From assembly GCA_959347315.1 (NCBI GenBank), contig OY365815.1:14088459-14152458 (forward strand): DNA of 64,000 nucleotides, read 5' to 3'. A program made the translations under genes and the position numbers. The notes under the pieces are model-generated. The model made no database searches. It was given only the letters and a program-made list of their open reading frames with translations, and was not told the origin of the DNA. Source of the DNA: Bimastos eiseni (lineage: Eukaryota; Annelida; Clitellata; Crassiclitellata; Lumbricidae). Each line of letters starts with the position of its first letter. Position 1 is the stretch's first letter. This document shows positions 1 through 11,491 of this stretch, in pieces.

Positions 1-608
1 ATTCTTACGGATCCATCGAAGTGGGAAAGGTCGCCGACTTCGTCGTCCTAGACGCACCGAGGTACGATATGACATTGCATTAATCTCTGACGATTCCAAG
101 CTTTTGTTAATATATTTACCCTTACCCCTTGTCAGAATAAATTGCCGCTGCTCATAGTAAGTGCCTGTTGGATATGCGTTAAAGAAAAATCACCAACCGC
201 AAAATTCGTGCAGTGATTACTGCTTCAGTGATGCGCAAAGTTCTGCTTAGTCCAGCGGCAATTTTGAACCAGTCATCTGACAACCTAGTGACAGTGTCAC
301 AGACTGTCATTGAATGTAATCGCCCATGGTTACTTTGTCCAGTTGAAATGACAGGAGGTGATGATATCTTCGTCAATTAGCGTTCATTTTTTGAATCCAA
401 CGGTTCGTCTGAACATGCCATTATTCTCGTTAAGCTCATCACGTTCTCATTCGAGCGACTCTTTCTCCCACAAAACACGTCATGCCGTCAGAGTCCGCCG
501 GTGAACCGTCCAATTAGCTATAATAGGTAAAGTGTACGACGCTGTACGTCTCTATCTGCGTGCTTGTCTATCTTATTGACCTCGTCTGTCTCGGCTCATT
601 TGCCTACA

Positions 609-643
<35 letters not shown>

Positions 644-1141
644 GTCTCTTTGAGTGTTCATCTGTCTATCTATCGCTCTGATCATCCTCTGTCCGCATCT
701 TTGTCTGCCTGTGTCCTACTCGCTGTGATTATTTTGTTTTCCAATTCTGCCATATATGCGCATGAAATTCATTGTTAGTTCCTGCCCCTTCTTCTGTGTT
801 TCTGTGCATGTCAACGTTTCTATACCTGTCGGTCTCTCTGTGTGTGTTTGTGTCTAACTGTACCTTATTCGATTAGGTCTGATTCCTTAGTGTAGGACCA
901 ACATATATAACAAAAAGTTATGCTGAGGCGAAGAATGAGATAACCTTTTGAATAGTAACTATCTTTCTAATAACTAAAGTGGGACCCAAACAGCTATTTT
1001 GCACATGTATATATATATATATAATAAATTAAGTGACGCTGGGTATTTTGCAGATGGGAACATTTGATCTATCAATTCGGAAGCTACGGACACGTTATCA
1101 GTCACGTGATCAAGAACGGTCTCGTGGTTCACAGGAAATGA
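1..1141 (+). CDS. AMDHD1: Imidazolonepropionase, C-terminal end (partial, two exons)
   Basis: This is the 3' end of an imidazolonepropionase gene. The enzyme is a cytosolic metal-dependent amidohydrolase that hydrolyses imidazolonepropanoate to formiminoglutamate in histidine breakdown. Bases 3-61 read GSIEVGKVADFVVLDAP, the conserved final beta-strand region of the family, and stop after two bases of an Arg codon at a GT donor (62). The intron ends TTTTGCAG at 1053. Bases 1054-1141 complete Arg and read WEHLIYQFGSYGHVISHVI, then a short tail and TGA at 1139-1141. The W-E-H-x-I-Y-Q-F-G stretch is typical of animal AMDHD1, and both frames join exactly across the intron. The metal-binding part of the enzyme lies outside the window. 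Other amidohydrolases share the GSIEVGK motif, but the terminal exon favours AMDHD1 strongly. Confidence 0.88.
608..639. repeat. (CTGT)n microsatellite
   Basis: A run of CTGT tetranucleotides inside the AMDHD1 intron, followed by degraded CTAT/CTGT copies to about 720. Confidence 0.85.
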
Positions 1142-1728
1142 AACGATTTTTAAATCATTCGTCGATTGCACAACTCTGACGCTCGTAGTGTCATTATTTG
1201 CACTACACATCAGGACTAGAATGAAAGAATGCTGTTTTATATACAGATTTGCTGACAATTTGTTGAGTTAATTTTTCTAGACTAATTAATTGAGTTAATT
1301 ACTTAGTTGGCCTATTAGTTAGACGTATGAATAAATTGAACAAAGAATGTGGTTAAATACCGATCGGGTGACAAACTAATCAATAAACTAATCAGGCATA
1401 GTACTATTTAGACGTAATTGTGTATAAACTCGACAAAGAAAAATCAATTAAACGCAATATAGGCTATAAGGGCAAATGACCGGGAACAATTATCCTGATA
1501 GCTATTTAGTAACTTAGAAATTCGTTTGGATTACATTTCTCAACATCATTCTGTCACATACAGAAAATCAACTTAACAGAATATCACAGCATGAGACACA
1601 GGCACTCAGAATCTCCCAGAGTCATTCAGAAATAATTTGTCAACAGGCAGACCAGACGGCTAATCTTTCGGAATAGAAGGCTCAAATAGAGGCTCCTCGA
1701 CCTTGAGTCGAACCACTGCCCTCAAAGC

Positions 1729-1827
1729 GTATGGATGAGCAACTTCCCCAGGCTGCTTGAAGTTGATTTGAATCTGCTACCCTTCGGTGGCAAGGCACAG
1801 TACATACCACTTCGTCACCGCGTCCCA
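1729..1827 (-). mobile_element. tRNA-derived SINE, family 2 (degraded copy)
   Basis: Read on the minus strand, it starts TGGGACGCGGTGACGAAGTG, passes a name-tag GCC-ACCGAAGGG region and resembles better copies at 23583, 35836 and 38188. The B-box part is eroded, so this copy is identified mostly by similarity of its head. Confidence 0.5.
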
Positions 1828-2426
1828 TTGTGTGTATTTGACATTAAAAGAGTAGATTATATAATGTTATCCATCCACTCAAACGTTTCCATTGGCATTG
1901 GTACCTAGGCTTACGGGCCGGACTCTTAACTGCCTAGTAATATCTCGATTTGATTTGGAATGAAGATACGGAGAAAGTAAGTTTAATCTAAATGCAAGAA
2001 ACGAAGGGCATCTTTCCTGATACGTTCAATAATTATGAGCTTAAAATATCAAAATTATTATTCTTCGTTGCGATCTCACCATGTTGTGAGATACCGACAT
2101 TAGAATTTTTCGAAACTTAATATTAGTAAAATTAGAACAATAGGCGGGTCGGGTTGGATCGGGTCTTGAGCTTCATGGGTCGGGTTGGATCAGATATTTG
2201 ACTTCAGAACTCGGATCGGGTCGGATCCATTTTTGATGGGTCGAGTCATGAAAGTTGGGCCCATGGGCTATTATGCATTCGTAGGCCTATGTATTTTTGT
2301 TTCACCTGAATTATCCATTTAACGTGTAGAATGGTAATTCTAATAATAACGATAATGAATAAATAATTGAAAATTGTGGGGCCACATTAACTTGAGAGAC
2401 AAAATAATGATTTGACCTAGTAAATT

Positions 2427-2441
2427 ATTATCATTATTATT

Positions 2442-2485
<44 letters not shown>

Positions 2486-2575
2486 TATAATCATGATAAT
2501 AATTATTATTGATCGTCGTCATCATCATCGTCATCATCATCGTCATCGTCATCGTCATTATAATTGTTATTAATA
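2427..2575. repeat. (ATC)n/(ATT)n trinucleotide microsatellite
   Basis: Imperfect TCA/TTA trinucleotide runs, with several CGTCAT variants. Translations of it (poly-Asp, poly-Met) are artefacts. Confidence 0.9.
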
Positions 2576-2838
2576 TAATTAGAGACGTAGGCCTATATAT
2601 GTCATGCGTCATACTAATATTATGACGTAACCTCGATCGAAGTCCGGGTTATGGCATGAAAAATTAATTGCGAAACATTTATTTGTGGTTGACATAGCAA
2701 CCAATAATTATTGTGGTTCGTTTCTGATTTTGATTTCCCGACGTTGGTTTCAATTGAACGAGAAGTAGAGAAAAAGCAAAGGCAGGTCTTGCCTTTTGGA
2801 TAATCTTCTGCTTTCGCTGAGGACCCGAAGAAGAGAAG

Positions 2839-3334
2839 ATGGAGGTCTACGATGATCTATACCTGGTGAGTTCGAACTTCTGTAGAGACGATTGACATTT
2901 AGTGCAAAGGGTCGTTGAATCGCCCGTCCCTCAGTTGTTGAAATAGTCCAACGATCGTTTGTTATGTAGTCCTATTCTGTGCAAAGTGCATGTAATCTAA
3001 CGTTTGCTTAGCACCTTGAAAAATGATAAGCAGTGATAATTTCTCTGCATGTGGTTGATCCCAATCCTATTTGATTCTAAGGCCGTCGTGTGGTTGTTTT
3101 TACTGTTTGCAGGTCGACCCGTGGGGCGACGAGGCAGAGGCAGAGGCAGCCATCCAGAGGTCGAGGAGTCGCAGCGCTCGCCACGGAGTCCCGTCGGTGA
3201 GCAACGACAACACGGAACGGCGAAGAGTGAGGCGACCCCGAAAGGCAGCGACGGTCTGTCTGATATGCATGCGCAGGATCCTTCGACAGCGCGGAGGAAA
3301 ACGCAGACGAAAGAAGCGCGATGATTCGCTTTAG
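2839..3334 (+). CDS. Putative small basic two-exon protein (82 aa), unknown function
   Basis: I do not recognise this protein. Exon 1 (2839-2865) starts at ATG in a GAAGATGG context, encodes MEVYDDLYL and ends at CTG before a consensus GTGAGT donor. Exon 2 (3113-3334) follows a TGTTTGCAG acceptor in the same frame and runs to TAG. The joined product is 82 aa: an acidic start (DPWGDEAEAEA), an Arg/Ser-rich middle, a CxxC pair (CLIC) near residue 60 and a strongly basic tail (RGGKRRRKKR). There is no signal peptide. The basic tail looks like a nuclear or nucleolar targeting sequence. The exon is GC-rich in an AT-rich surround, which supports real coding sequence, but its length and lack of a known relative leave doubt. 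It is on the same strand as AMDHD1, 1.7 kb downstream. Confidence 0.4.
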
Positions 3335-4075
3335 TCCTCAACCCAGAACGACTGCCGCGGAGGACGAGGACGATTGATCATCCTCTGGATTCCTCCTCCT
3401 CCTTCCTCTGAGCAGGATTTCACCATGCGCAAAAACTTCGCGACAAGACGCTTTGCTTTTAGGCAAAATGTATCGGACTAATTTTCGTTTGAAGAAAAGC
3501 CGAAAATGAAATAGCAGATGTTGTCCTTGGTAGAAGTTTAAAAGCTATAGTCGCATAGAAGCTATTAAGCTATTATATGCAAATGAATTACTATAGCGCA
3601 CAACCTGGGCTTAAGTTTGCTAAATGAAAATATATGAAAGCAACATTAATTAGTAGACAATGTAAATAATAATAATAGACGTTTGCGATCTGAATTATCG
3701 ATAGTGCCACTGAATAAGCTGAAGTTTACTAACTGGAAAAACGGAAAACAACACAAATTATATATTAGGTCATGTAAATCATAATAGACTTAACTATTTC
3801 AAAATTTAGATAGCGCCACTCGATAGTAATGCAACAGACATCAAGCGATGTTCGCTTCTAGTGTGCCTAGCGTCTCAACAACGTCCATGGAGCACTTGAT
3901 TCAAGACTGCCTGCAGGATGGCACGGGGCGAAGAGTTTAACATCACCTCGATGGTTCACCTTCAAACTCGACCACTGTGATGGGAGGTTGTTTTAATAAC
4001 TGTATCGGACTAATGCGCTGTAAATTACTGCGACGATCATAAACGCGAATGTTGTCGCTAATATATAGGTGATTT

Positions 4076-4470
4076 TTCAGCAATCCAATTTCCATTTAAA
4101 CAGAATTCTTTTCATCAATTCCTCTTCAATTTGACCGAATAATTTTCACAAATTCAGATTCTATTTAAAAAGTATTTCTTCCTATTGGTCAAATTATTTA
4201 AACAAAATTTATTTAAGCAATCACGCTTCAGAGTTATTTTTATCAATTCAGATTCCATTGAAAAACTTTTTTCTCAGCAATCAAACTTCTATTTGAGCAG
4301 AATTCTTTTCATCGATCACGCTTCAATTCAAGCCGGATATCTTTTCAACAATCCGACTTCCATTTAACTAGATTTTCATCGATCTCGCTACCATTTAAGC
4401 AGACTTCTTTTCATCGATCCAGCTTGTTTTAAATAGACATCATTTCATCAATCCAGTTTCGAACCTAGTT
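4076..4470. repeat. Degenerate ~40-bp minisatellite
   Basis: About nine imperfect units, each carrying CTTTTCATCGATC or CTTTTCATCAATC followed by CAGCTTCCATTTAAGCAG-like sequence. The open frame at 4185-4367 is only a by-product of the repeat. Confidence 0.65.
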
Positions 4471-5492
4471 ATGATACGTTCCGAAAGATTGTGGTTTGTA
4501 TAAAAGATGCTGACTCGAGGCAGTAATCATTTACTTCAACGAACTTCAAAGCGATGACGTAGGTCTACGAGGTTATGATCGCCGCGGTAATTAGCAACAC
4601 GCGGTAATTAACGGTGCTGTTCTGCTGGTAGGTTTTTTTAAATAAGCCCTTTCTTTTGAATTCTTTTCCCTCTTGTCGCTTTTTGTTGTATTTAATTACA
4701 GTTCTTTCATGTTTTGCTGTTCCCAATCTAGCCATAACATAGTGTCGTGGTCTGAAAGCTGTCAGATTCCTCTACTCTCGGTGCATACCAATAACAGATG
4801 CTTACTTTCGTAAATAGGAAAACTCGTGGACCCACAAACAATGATTTATTTTAATTTTAGAATACTGAATACAAACTACCATCCTTACACTATGCAACTG
4901 AGACGAACCCTATAATCATATATAGTGGTTCTAATACAGGCTAGTTGTCTTCTGAACCACTTCGAAACCTTTGCTATGTTATGTTATCTAAGTGAGGCCC
5001 CAACCCTAACAAGATTAGAAACGCTGCTCTATGTCTATGTAAATGCGCATGCGCCGGTCTTTTCATCCGCCCGTCAGTGTGCCTGTCTGTTGCTCTATAT
5101 CTCTGTCTGTGACTGTCTGTTCGCCTTGACCGTTTTTCATCACCTGCGTCGGGCATCTCGACCCCGAACAGATGGATGCTGCTGAAGCTGCTGCTGGCGT
5201 TGGTTATCATCATCACGTGACTTCCTCCTTTCTCCTTCTCCGTCTTCCTCTTCCCTGCATATGAGAGCATCCCGTCCGCATCGCACGCTATCCATCTTTG
5301 CCACGCACTCTCATCCCCAGCATCTTCCGCTGTCGCATCGTCGTCAGCTTCGCATCTCGGAACCAGGTGCTACCCTTGCGAGCTAGACGAAATAATGACG
5401 AACGACAACTGCCTGCAGCAGTATCCGAGGTTTATCTGATCATCTCCGCCTGGCTTCGTCAGGTAAAACCACACGATTACTTTGACGTCTGC

Positions 5493-5493
<1 letters not shown>

Positions 5494-5532
<39 letters not shown>

Positions 5533-5562
5533 TTTCATATATATAACTATTATATATATAGC
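5494..5562. repeat. (AT)n dinucleotide repeat
   Basis: A TATATA run, interrupted near 5529-5548. Confidence 0.9.
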
Positions 5563-6789
5563 ACAATCATAATATTTACATAGATGGCACTTATAATAGA
5601 TAACAACAGTGACTTCGGTGATATAAACAATAACCTTAACTGAAAATGGTTTGGTGATATAACTATGTACAAGATTTTGCTGGAGATGATCAACTACAGC
5701 GATTCCGGTGATAGCATGGTCAACTGGAGAGGCGTTGGCGATATTAATTAACCAGATTGGTTGCGGTGAAAAGAACTACACACCAGTAGGCCTACCGAAA
5801 GTTAACTCAATTACTTAACCCGTTAATGCATGAATATTTCCACAAATAAAATTATTTATTCAAAGTCTTCAAAGTTATTTACGTATTATGATGTTCAATG
5901 TCCTATATAGTTTTCATCCGTTTTCTCAGTTTTGTTTTTTCTTTCATTTGACTTTTATTCTTTTGTCTTTATTTCTTCTGTCTTTCATTCTTTTGTCTGG
6001 TTGTTGATTCCGATTCTGACATTTCGTTCAGATGGCGATATTTGACAGATGGGTTTTAGAGCCCTTATGTTTTTCATAACATATAGATCATTATTTAATT
6101 TACATTTACATATATGAGCCCATACAAATTCATGAGTATTTTGTTGCCAATATGTTTTCTTTTCTTCTTCTGATTGCTTTTTAACCGTAGGCTCGTTTTT
6201 GGTTCGTTTCTTACTTCCTGCTTTTTTGCCATAAAGGTTTTTCTCTATCTTATTTACAGCGTTTACGGAATTATATTATTTAATTAGAAATCTCTTTTTG
6301 CATTGTTTACAGATTATATGATTTAATAATACAAATGTCCCTGATGATACTATGTATAATATACTCAACTGCAAATGCTATTGCGATAGGCTTAATTAAA
6401 ATAGGGCTACAAAGCTATGGAGCTACTGATATATTTTCTATATATACTTTGGTTTATTAGACAAACTGACCTGGAAAACGTTGGGAGGATGGAAGGCAAT
6501 AGTTAACAGTTTTGCACTTCGTAATTGGTTAAAAACGCCGAAGCGTAATAGTAGGACAACGTAACATCTCGCTTCTAACCTCATCAAAACTAATAATGAG
6601 AAGCCGTTTAGGGGATGGTTCCTGTTTCTTTTGAACCAACATTTTCATCCCATTCCAGTTGAATATAATAATAACATGAAACGTATTATAATAGTTCTCA
6701 TAATAATGCTCTACTCATATCTCCCAAAGGCAATAATCATGGCGCGATATGACACGCTGGCTTCCAAGTGGATAACGCTTTTTCAGCAT

Positions 6790-6965
6790 AACGTTTCTTC
6801 TTCTTCGTCTTGTTCTTGTTCTTCTCCCTCTTCTTCTTCGTCATCATGATCATCATCATGATCATCATCATGATCATCATCATGATCATGATTATCATCA
6901 TCATCATCATCATCATCGTCGTCGTCGTCATCATCACCATCATCATTATCATCATCATCATCATT

Positions 6966-6998
<33 letters not shown>

Positions 6999-6999
6999 G

Positions 7000-7031
<32 letters not shown>

Positions 7032-7145
7032 TGACTCTTCTACTTCATCTTACTGTTCTTCTTCATCTTCTTCTTCATTATCGTGCTCTTTTTCTTCTTC
7101 TTTTTTCTTCTTCTTTTTCCTCCTCCTTCTCCTCTTCTTCTTTTG
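6790..7145. repeat. TTC/(CAT)n compound microsatellite
   Basis: A TTCTTC tract grades into ATCATCATG and then pure CAT repeats (about 6840-7031) and returns to TTC/CTT. Poly-Met and poly-Ile frames on either strand are artefacts. Confidence 0.9.
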
Positions 7146-7864
7146 ATCTCTTCATCACTACCATCGCGCTACCACCATCATCATTGTGGTCATTTCTCGG
7201 CCACCAATTGAGTCGATGGTAGTTATATCATATGGTTAAAACCACCCGCTTCTTCAGTGAAGACACTGGCTCGGATCGGGAGCGCCACTGACAAAAAAGG
7301 CGATATATAAATGACTGATAATTACTATGATGATAAATTATTTACACTCACGGGTTTATATCCCATAGACAACGATGACTATGTTAATCATCGCATCGTT
7401 GTCCGTCATAATGAGAGCCCGTAAGTGTAAAGAATTTACTGTTTGAAAAGACAGGAGATAGCCTACTTACGGTTGACAGCCTATAATGCCTTTCACACTT
7501 AATAAAATCAAGATTTAGGTCAATACATGTATGTAGGTCAACGACGCAACCTATATAACTGGACAAAAACTGTGGAATATGAGTCTATCTCTGAAGATCC
7601 GTTAAGCGTATCTATAGAGCAGATGCAGTGTTCTTCCATAATGATAATAAAGGATGAAATATAAGAAAGTGGATCAAGAGTTGCTGTGTCGCGGCTATCA
7701 AATCAGACTCAGAGATGTATCTGAGAAATGCAGTACTGCAGTCCGCAATAAGTGGAAAGAGTGCATTTCAATCAGGTTCCATTTTTGCATAACGATGATC
7801 CAGTGACAGTGAAGGTGTACGCATCGTGGCGTGAGAATGGGGAACAATGAGATCATTCAGCATA

Positions 7865-8210
7865 ATAAAATGAAGGATGGATGATGAATTGGTGAAAGAA
7901 TGAATGGATGACTGGTTGGATGGATGGACTGATTGATTGATGCATGGTGAATGGATGGGTTTGTGGTTCGTTGGATTGATGGATGAATAGATGGATGAAT
8001 TGATTGCTTAATGGATGAATGGATGTATGGATGAATGAATGGATCGATGAATGGACAGATTGATTGATGGATGGATTTGATGCGCAGACGATTAGTATAT
8101 GGGTCCTTCAGGGTAGATGAGTGGATGGATGGATGGATAGATGAGTGGATGGATGGATGGATAGATGAGTGGATGGATGGATGGATAGATGGATACTCTG
8201 ATACATAGAT
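7865..8210. repeat. (GGAT)n / (ATGA)n tetranucleotide array
   Basis: A degenerate array of GGAT, GATG and TGAT tetranucleotides. The block ATAGATGAGTGGATGGATGG recurs at about 8117-8190. A 179-codon minus-strand frame with Ile-His-Pro-Ser repeats arises from it and is not a gene. Confidence 0.85.
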
Positions 8211-9684
8211 GGAAGAACTCACAGATAAGCTGATGGATGTGCAGAGGTAGCCATACGTACGATCAGCGATTGGAATGGGAAGGAGTCTTGGCGACAAGAA
8301 ACTAATCCTGTTAAGCCATTCGACAAACCATTCAATGTCTCCACTCCGTGCAAGAAGTCCTCCTTGAGAAAGTCCTTCACGCAGAACCACACGCATTGAG
8401 CCTTCGACTGATAATATGTCATTAGGTTTGTATAGCGCCGTGTAAATAGAGAAGGACGTTGAATGAATGCATTCCCAGAGGAAATTTAGACTGCTCTTGT
8501 GACGAATTGCTGTCGCTTTGCGTGTTAGTCACGAGGCAGACGTCTCAAGACCCGGTGAATGCATTCAGTGATGCACAATTGTAGGGAAGGGAGCGAGGGA
8601 AGAGGAATGGAAGGAAGGAAAAGAGGAACAAGGAAACAGGAATGAGAAGAAACGTAAGGCATGGTACAATGTTCAGATAAATGAAGGATTGCGATCTGGG
8701 ATTTGCCGATAAGGAGTGGCTGACGGTATCCTTAAATGACTCATCAAGTGCTGACGAGGGTCACCACAGCCACATCCTTAACACAGTAGGCCTGTTATAG
8801 TATACATGGTTGAGAGCAGCAGACAATATTGTGACGAGAATGTCCGTACTAATAAGCAGTTGTAATAACCTGTACAAAAAGTTGAGTTCCTGTATTTGGT
8901 AGCCTACTAATAGCAACTATGCGCAAAAGGAAGAGATTTTTACCTTCTGAATTCTGTACACCTATAAGCATTTCTTCCATACAGCGCAGGTTGGGTACTG
9001 CACTTGAATCCAACCTATTATATCCATTAAAGGGATTAAACAAATGATTTCAATAAATAGGTGAGCCACCCTCTTGGCACATTCTTAACATCTGATGCAT
9101 TAGCCACCGCATTCCCTCTGCGCCTTGAAGGCTTGTCATCTCATGGATTCGTCGCTCAGAATATTCCTGGAATCGGTATTAAACCCTACTTAAAACTTTA
9201 AAAAATTTCATGCCATTCTGGCTGATTTAGTCATTCCAGATGGATGGATGGGAGAAAAGCAATAGCATCACAGATGACCTAGCATCCGGGGAATGGTCAC
9301 CACTGAACCAGAAAGTAACTGGTCTCTCGTAATGTAATTAGTTTGTTTTTTAATTATGTCTTTGCGCTGTCGTTTGGACGAGAGGGCAATTCTGCCTATC
9401 AAGAGAGAGACAACAAGATGGAATACCCCACAGAGAAATCCGTAGATAACGCCGTGCATAATTATCTGTCAAGCAAATGAGTTAATATTCTCGGACCTCG
9501 GAATCCATTTTGTCTCTTTTATAGATCCCTCATCATCCCTGTTCACATTCGGATCAACTAGTCGGTAAAACACTGGGCGCCGAATAATCCGAAGAGGCTG
9601 TCGAGGTTGACAGCAACAAGATCTTCAACGCCCAAAGGATAAGCAAACCATGGCCATAATTATGGCCTAGTTTTTGAGAGCATC

Positions 9685-10012
9685 ACTCGCTGCGGAATGA
9701 AGGAATTGTTGTTCTTGTTTTAGAAGTATTGATCGCTGCAGTATGAAGAGCAACCATTATTCTTCTTTTTAAAATTTCGTTCGCTGTAGAAATAAGAACA
9801 ACTACTGCTCTAATATTGGAAGCTTCGTTCGCTGTAGAATGAAGAACAACTATTGCTCTAATATTGGAAGATTCGTTCGCTGTAGAATTAAGAACAACTA
9901 TGGCTCTAATATTAGAAGATTCGTTCACTGTAGAATTAAGAACAACTATTGCTCTAATTTTGGAAGCTTCACTCGCTGTAGAATAAAGACCAAGTGAGAG
10001 GAAATCAAAACT
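9685..10012 (-). repeat. 48-bp minisatellite, about seven units, open on the minus strand
   Basis: The core TCGCTGTAGAA (or TCGCTGCAGTA) recurs at about 9687, 9733, 9782, 9831, 9877, 9925 and 9973, close to every 48 bp. Because 48 is divisible by three, one minus-strand frame stays open for 111 codons with a 16-residue repeat (IRAIVVLNSTANESSN). It has no conserved domain or splice signal that I can identify, so I annotate DNA repeat, not gene. Confidence 0.75.
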
Positions 10013-10676
10013 AAACATTATTCTTAATCAAGTAACTTGTAACTAGGTTGCGTTTTGCCAACCATGTCTTAATAATTATCGAAAATCATCATTAATCAAC
10101 CGTTTCAACGGCTTCACAAAACCGCCTTGAGATGAGTGGTTTCTCCAAGTATCGCCCTAAAGTTATGCATCCCATGTTGATTTCACGGTGGGGGTACCCT
10201 TGGTCTACGATGGGGAATTGAACCAGACGGGATTTAAATTCTTGCATCCAATAATTTTCGGAACCCTACTTCCGTCGCAGTGAATAATCCTCTGATGTTG
10301 CTTTTTAGGGAGCTGAGAACATTTTTGCGAGAGAGCGGCACGATCGCTGCAGTCCTACAATTGTCTTGAACAACAATTGTATTGTGCTTACAACAAGCGC
10401 TGATACCAAAAGAACGCAGCTGTCTAAGAGTTCGCAGTATACGGAGTTCGCCATTCACTGTGACATGACGAAGCTGTTGTTCTTGGCGTGAAAGTTAAGA
10501 TTGCGTGCCGTGCACAATTTAAGGCCAAGAACACCGTGCTGTTCTATCAACAGGAAGGCAGTTAGATTCAGGAAGGCAATCAAATGCATTTGACAAAGGA
10601 ATTTAATCAAGAAGCGACCAAAGCCATGTCATGAGTAGGAGGATGCCGCATGTGACGAACTGTTAGCACGTTACTG

Positions 10677-10800
10677 TTTGATACTCCACTCTCTCTTTGT
10701 CTCTATGTTTCTTCTTCTGTTTGATACGTCACTGATCTCTTTGTTTCATCAACTGCTTGATACGTCACTGCTCTCTCTGTGTCTTCTTCGATTTGATACG

Positions 10801-10885
<85 letters not shown>

Positions 10886-10995
10886 GTTTCTTCTACTGTT
10901 CGATACGTCACTGCTCTCTCCGTTTCTTTTACTGTTTGATACGTCACTGCTCTATCTCTCTGTGTCTTCTACTGCTTGATACGTCAATGCACCTC
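10677..10995. repeat. ~35-45-bp minisatellite with GATACGTCAC cores, split by (CT)n(AT)n
   Basis: The core TTGATACGTCACTG recurs at about 10720, 10760, 10794, 10899, 10937 and 10976, separated by CTCTCT-rich spacers. In one spacer the CT run has expanded (10804-10848) and passes into (AT)n (10849-10882). Confidence 0.8.
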
Positions 10996-11060
10996 TCTGT
11001 TCATCGGCTGACCGATATAACGCTGTCCAGCAATGTACATACTTGTATTTTTTTAATTCT

Positions 11061-11260
11061 AAAATTTGATATCGCCCTTCTTTCTACATGTTTTTCTCAG
11101 AAATGCACACGCCTCGACGCCGTAATTGCAGTTGTACTGCAGAGCAATAATATTATTGTGCACGAAGGACCTACTCAAGGTCCCTTTGTACACAGAGACG
11201 CCTCGGACGAGGGTCGAACCCGCTCACTCAGCGCTCACCGCTCTAATCAATCGGCCACCG
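11061..11260 (-). mobile_element. tRNA-derived SINE, family 1, copy 1
   Basis: Read on the minus strand it begins with an A-box-like GGCCGATTGATTAGAGCGG, has a B box GGGTTCGACCC, then GTCTCTGTGTACAAAGGGAC, a TGCAGTACAACTGCAATTAC block and ends GAAGGGCGATATCAAATT. Pol III A and B boxes at tRNA-like spacing define it as a SINE. It shares its whole layout with copies at 27182, 45218, 53624 and 61516. Confidence 0.85.
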
Positions 11261-11433
11261 TTACTGTGTAGTATTTTATTGTATAACAGCAATTTTTCTT
11301 TCTTGCATTGTGTGCTTCTGTATATTAATTTGCTATATCTTACAGCACTGTCATATTCAAGATTGTATTTAAAACTGGGTATATAGAATGTAGACCATTC
11401 TTTATTATGCAAACCAAATTTACCATAATTATT

Positions 11434-11434
11434 G

Positions 11435-11491
<57 letters not shown>
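11434..11491. repeat. (TGAT)n microsatellite
   Basis: About fourteen perfect TGAT units. Confidence 0.95.

Larger units (their letters stand above)
1142..2838. other. Gene-free stretch downstream of AMDHD1
   Basis: No coding exon was recognised here. It holds a degraded tRNA-derived SINE (about 1729-1827, minus orientation), a short GC-rich direct repeat built on GGGTCGGGTTGGATC (about 2143-2240) and an ATC/ATT microsatellite (about 2427-2575). Confidence 0.6.
3335..9684. other. Gene-poor repeat-rich stretch
   Basis: No exon with conserved protein character was found. The stretch contains a minisatellite (4076-4470), (AT)n (5494-5560), pyrimidine-rich and CAT/ATG arrays (6790-7150) and a GGAT-type tetranucleotide array (7865-8210). 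Open frames here are low-complexity or short and unconvincing. Confidence 0.6.

Noticed and set aside
2143..2240. GGGTCGGGTTGGATC repeats as telomere-like DNA
   Set aside because: The unit is not TTAGGG and there are only about four irregular copies.
7857..8396. 179-codon minus-strand frame with Ile-His-Pro-Ser repeats
   Set aside because: Product of a GGAT/ATGA tetranucleotide array; no stops because of the composition.
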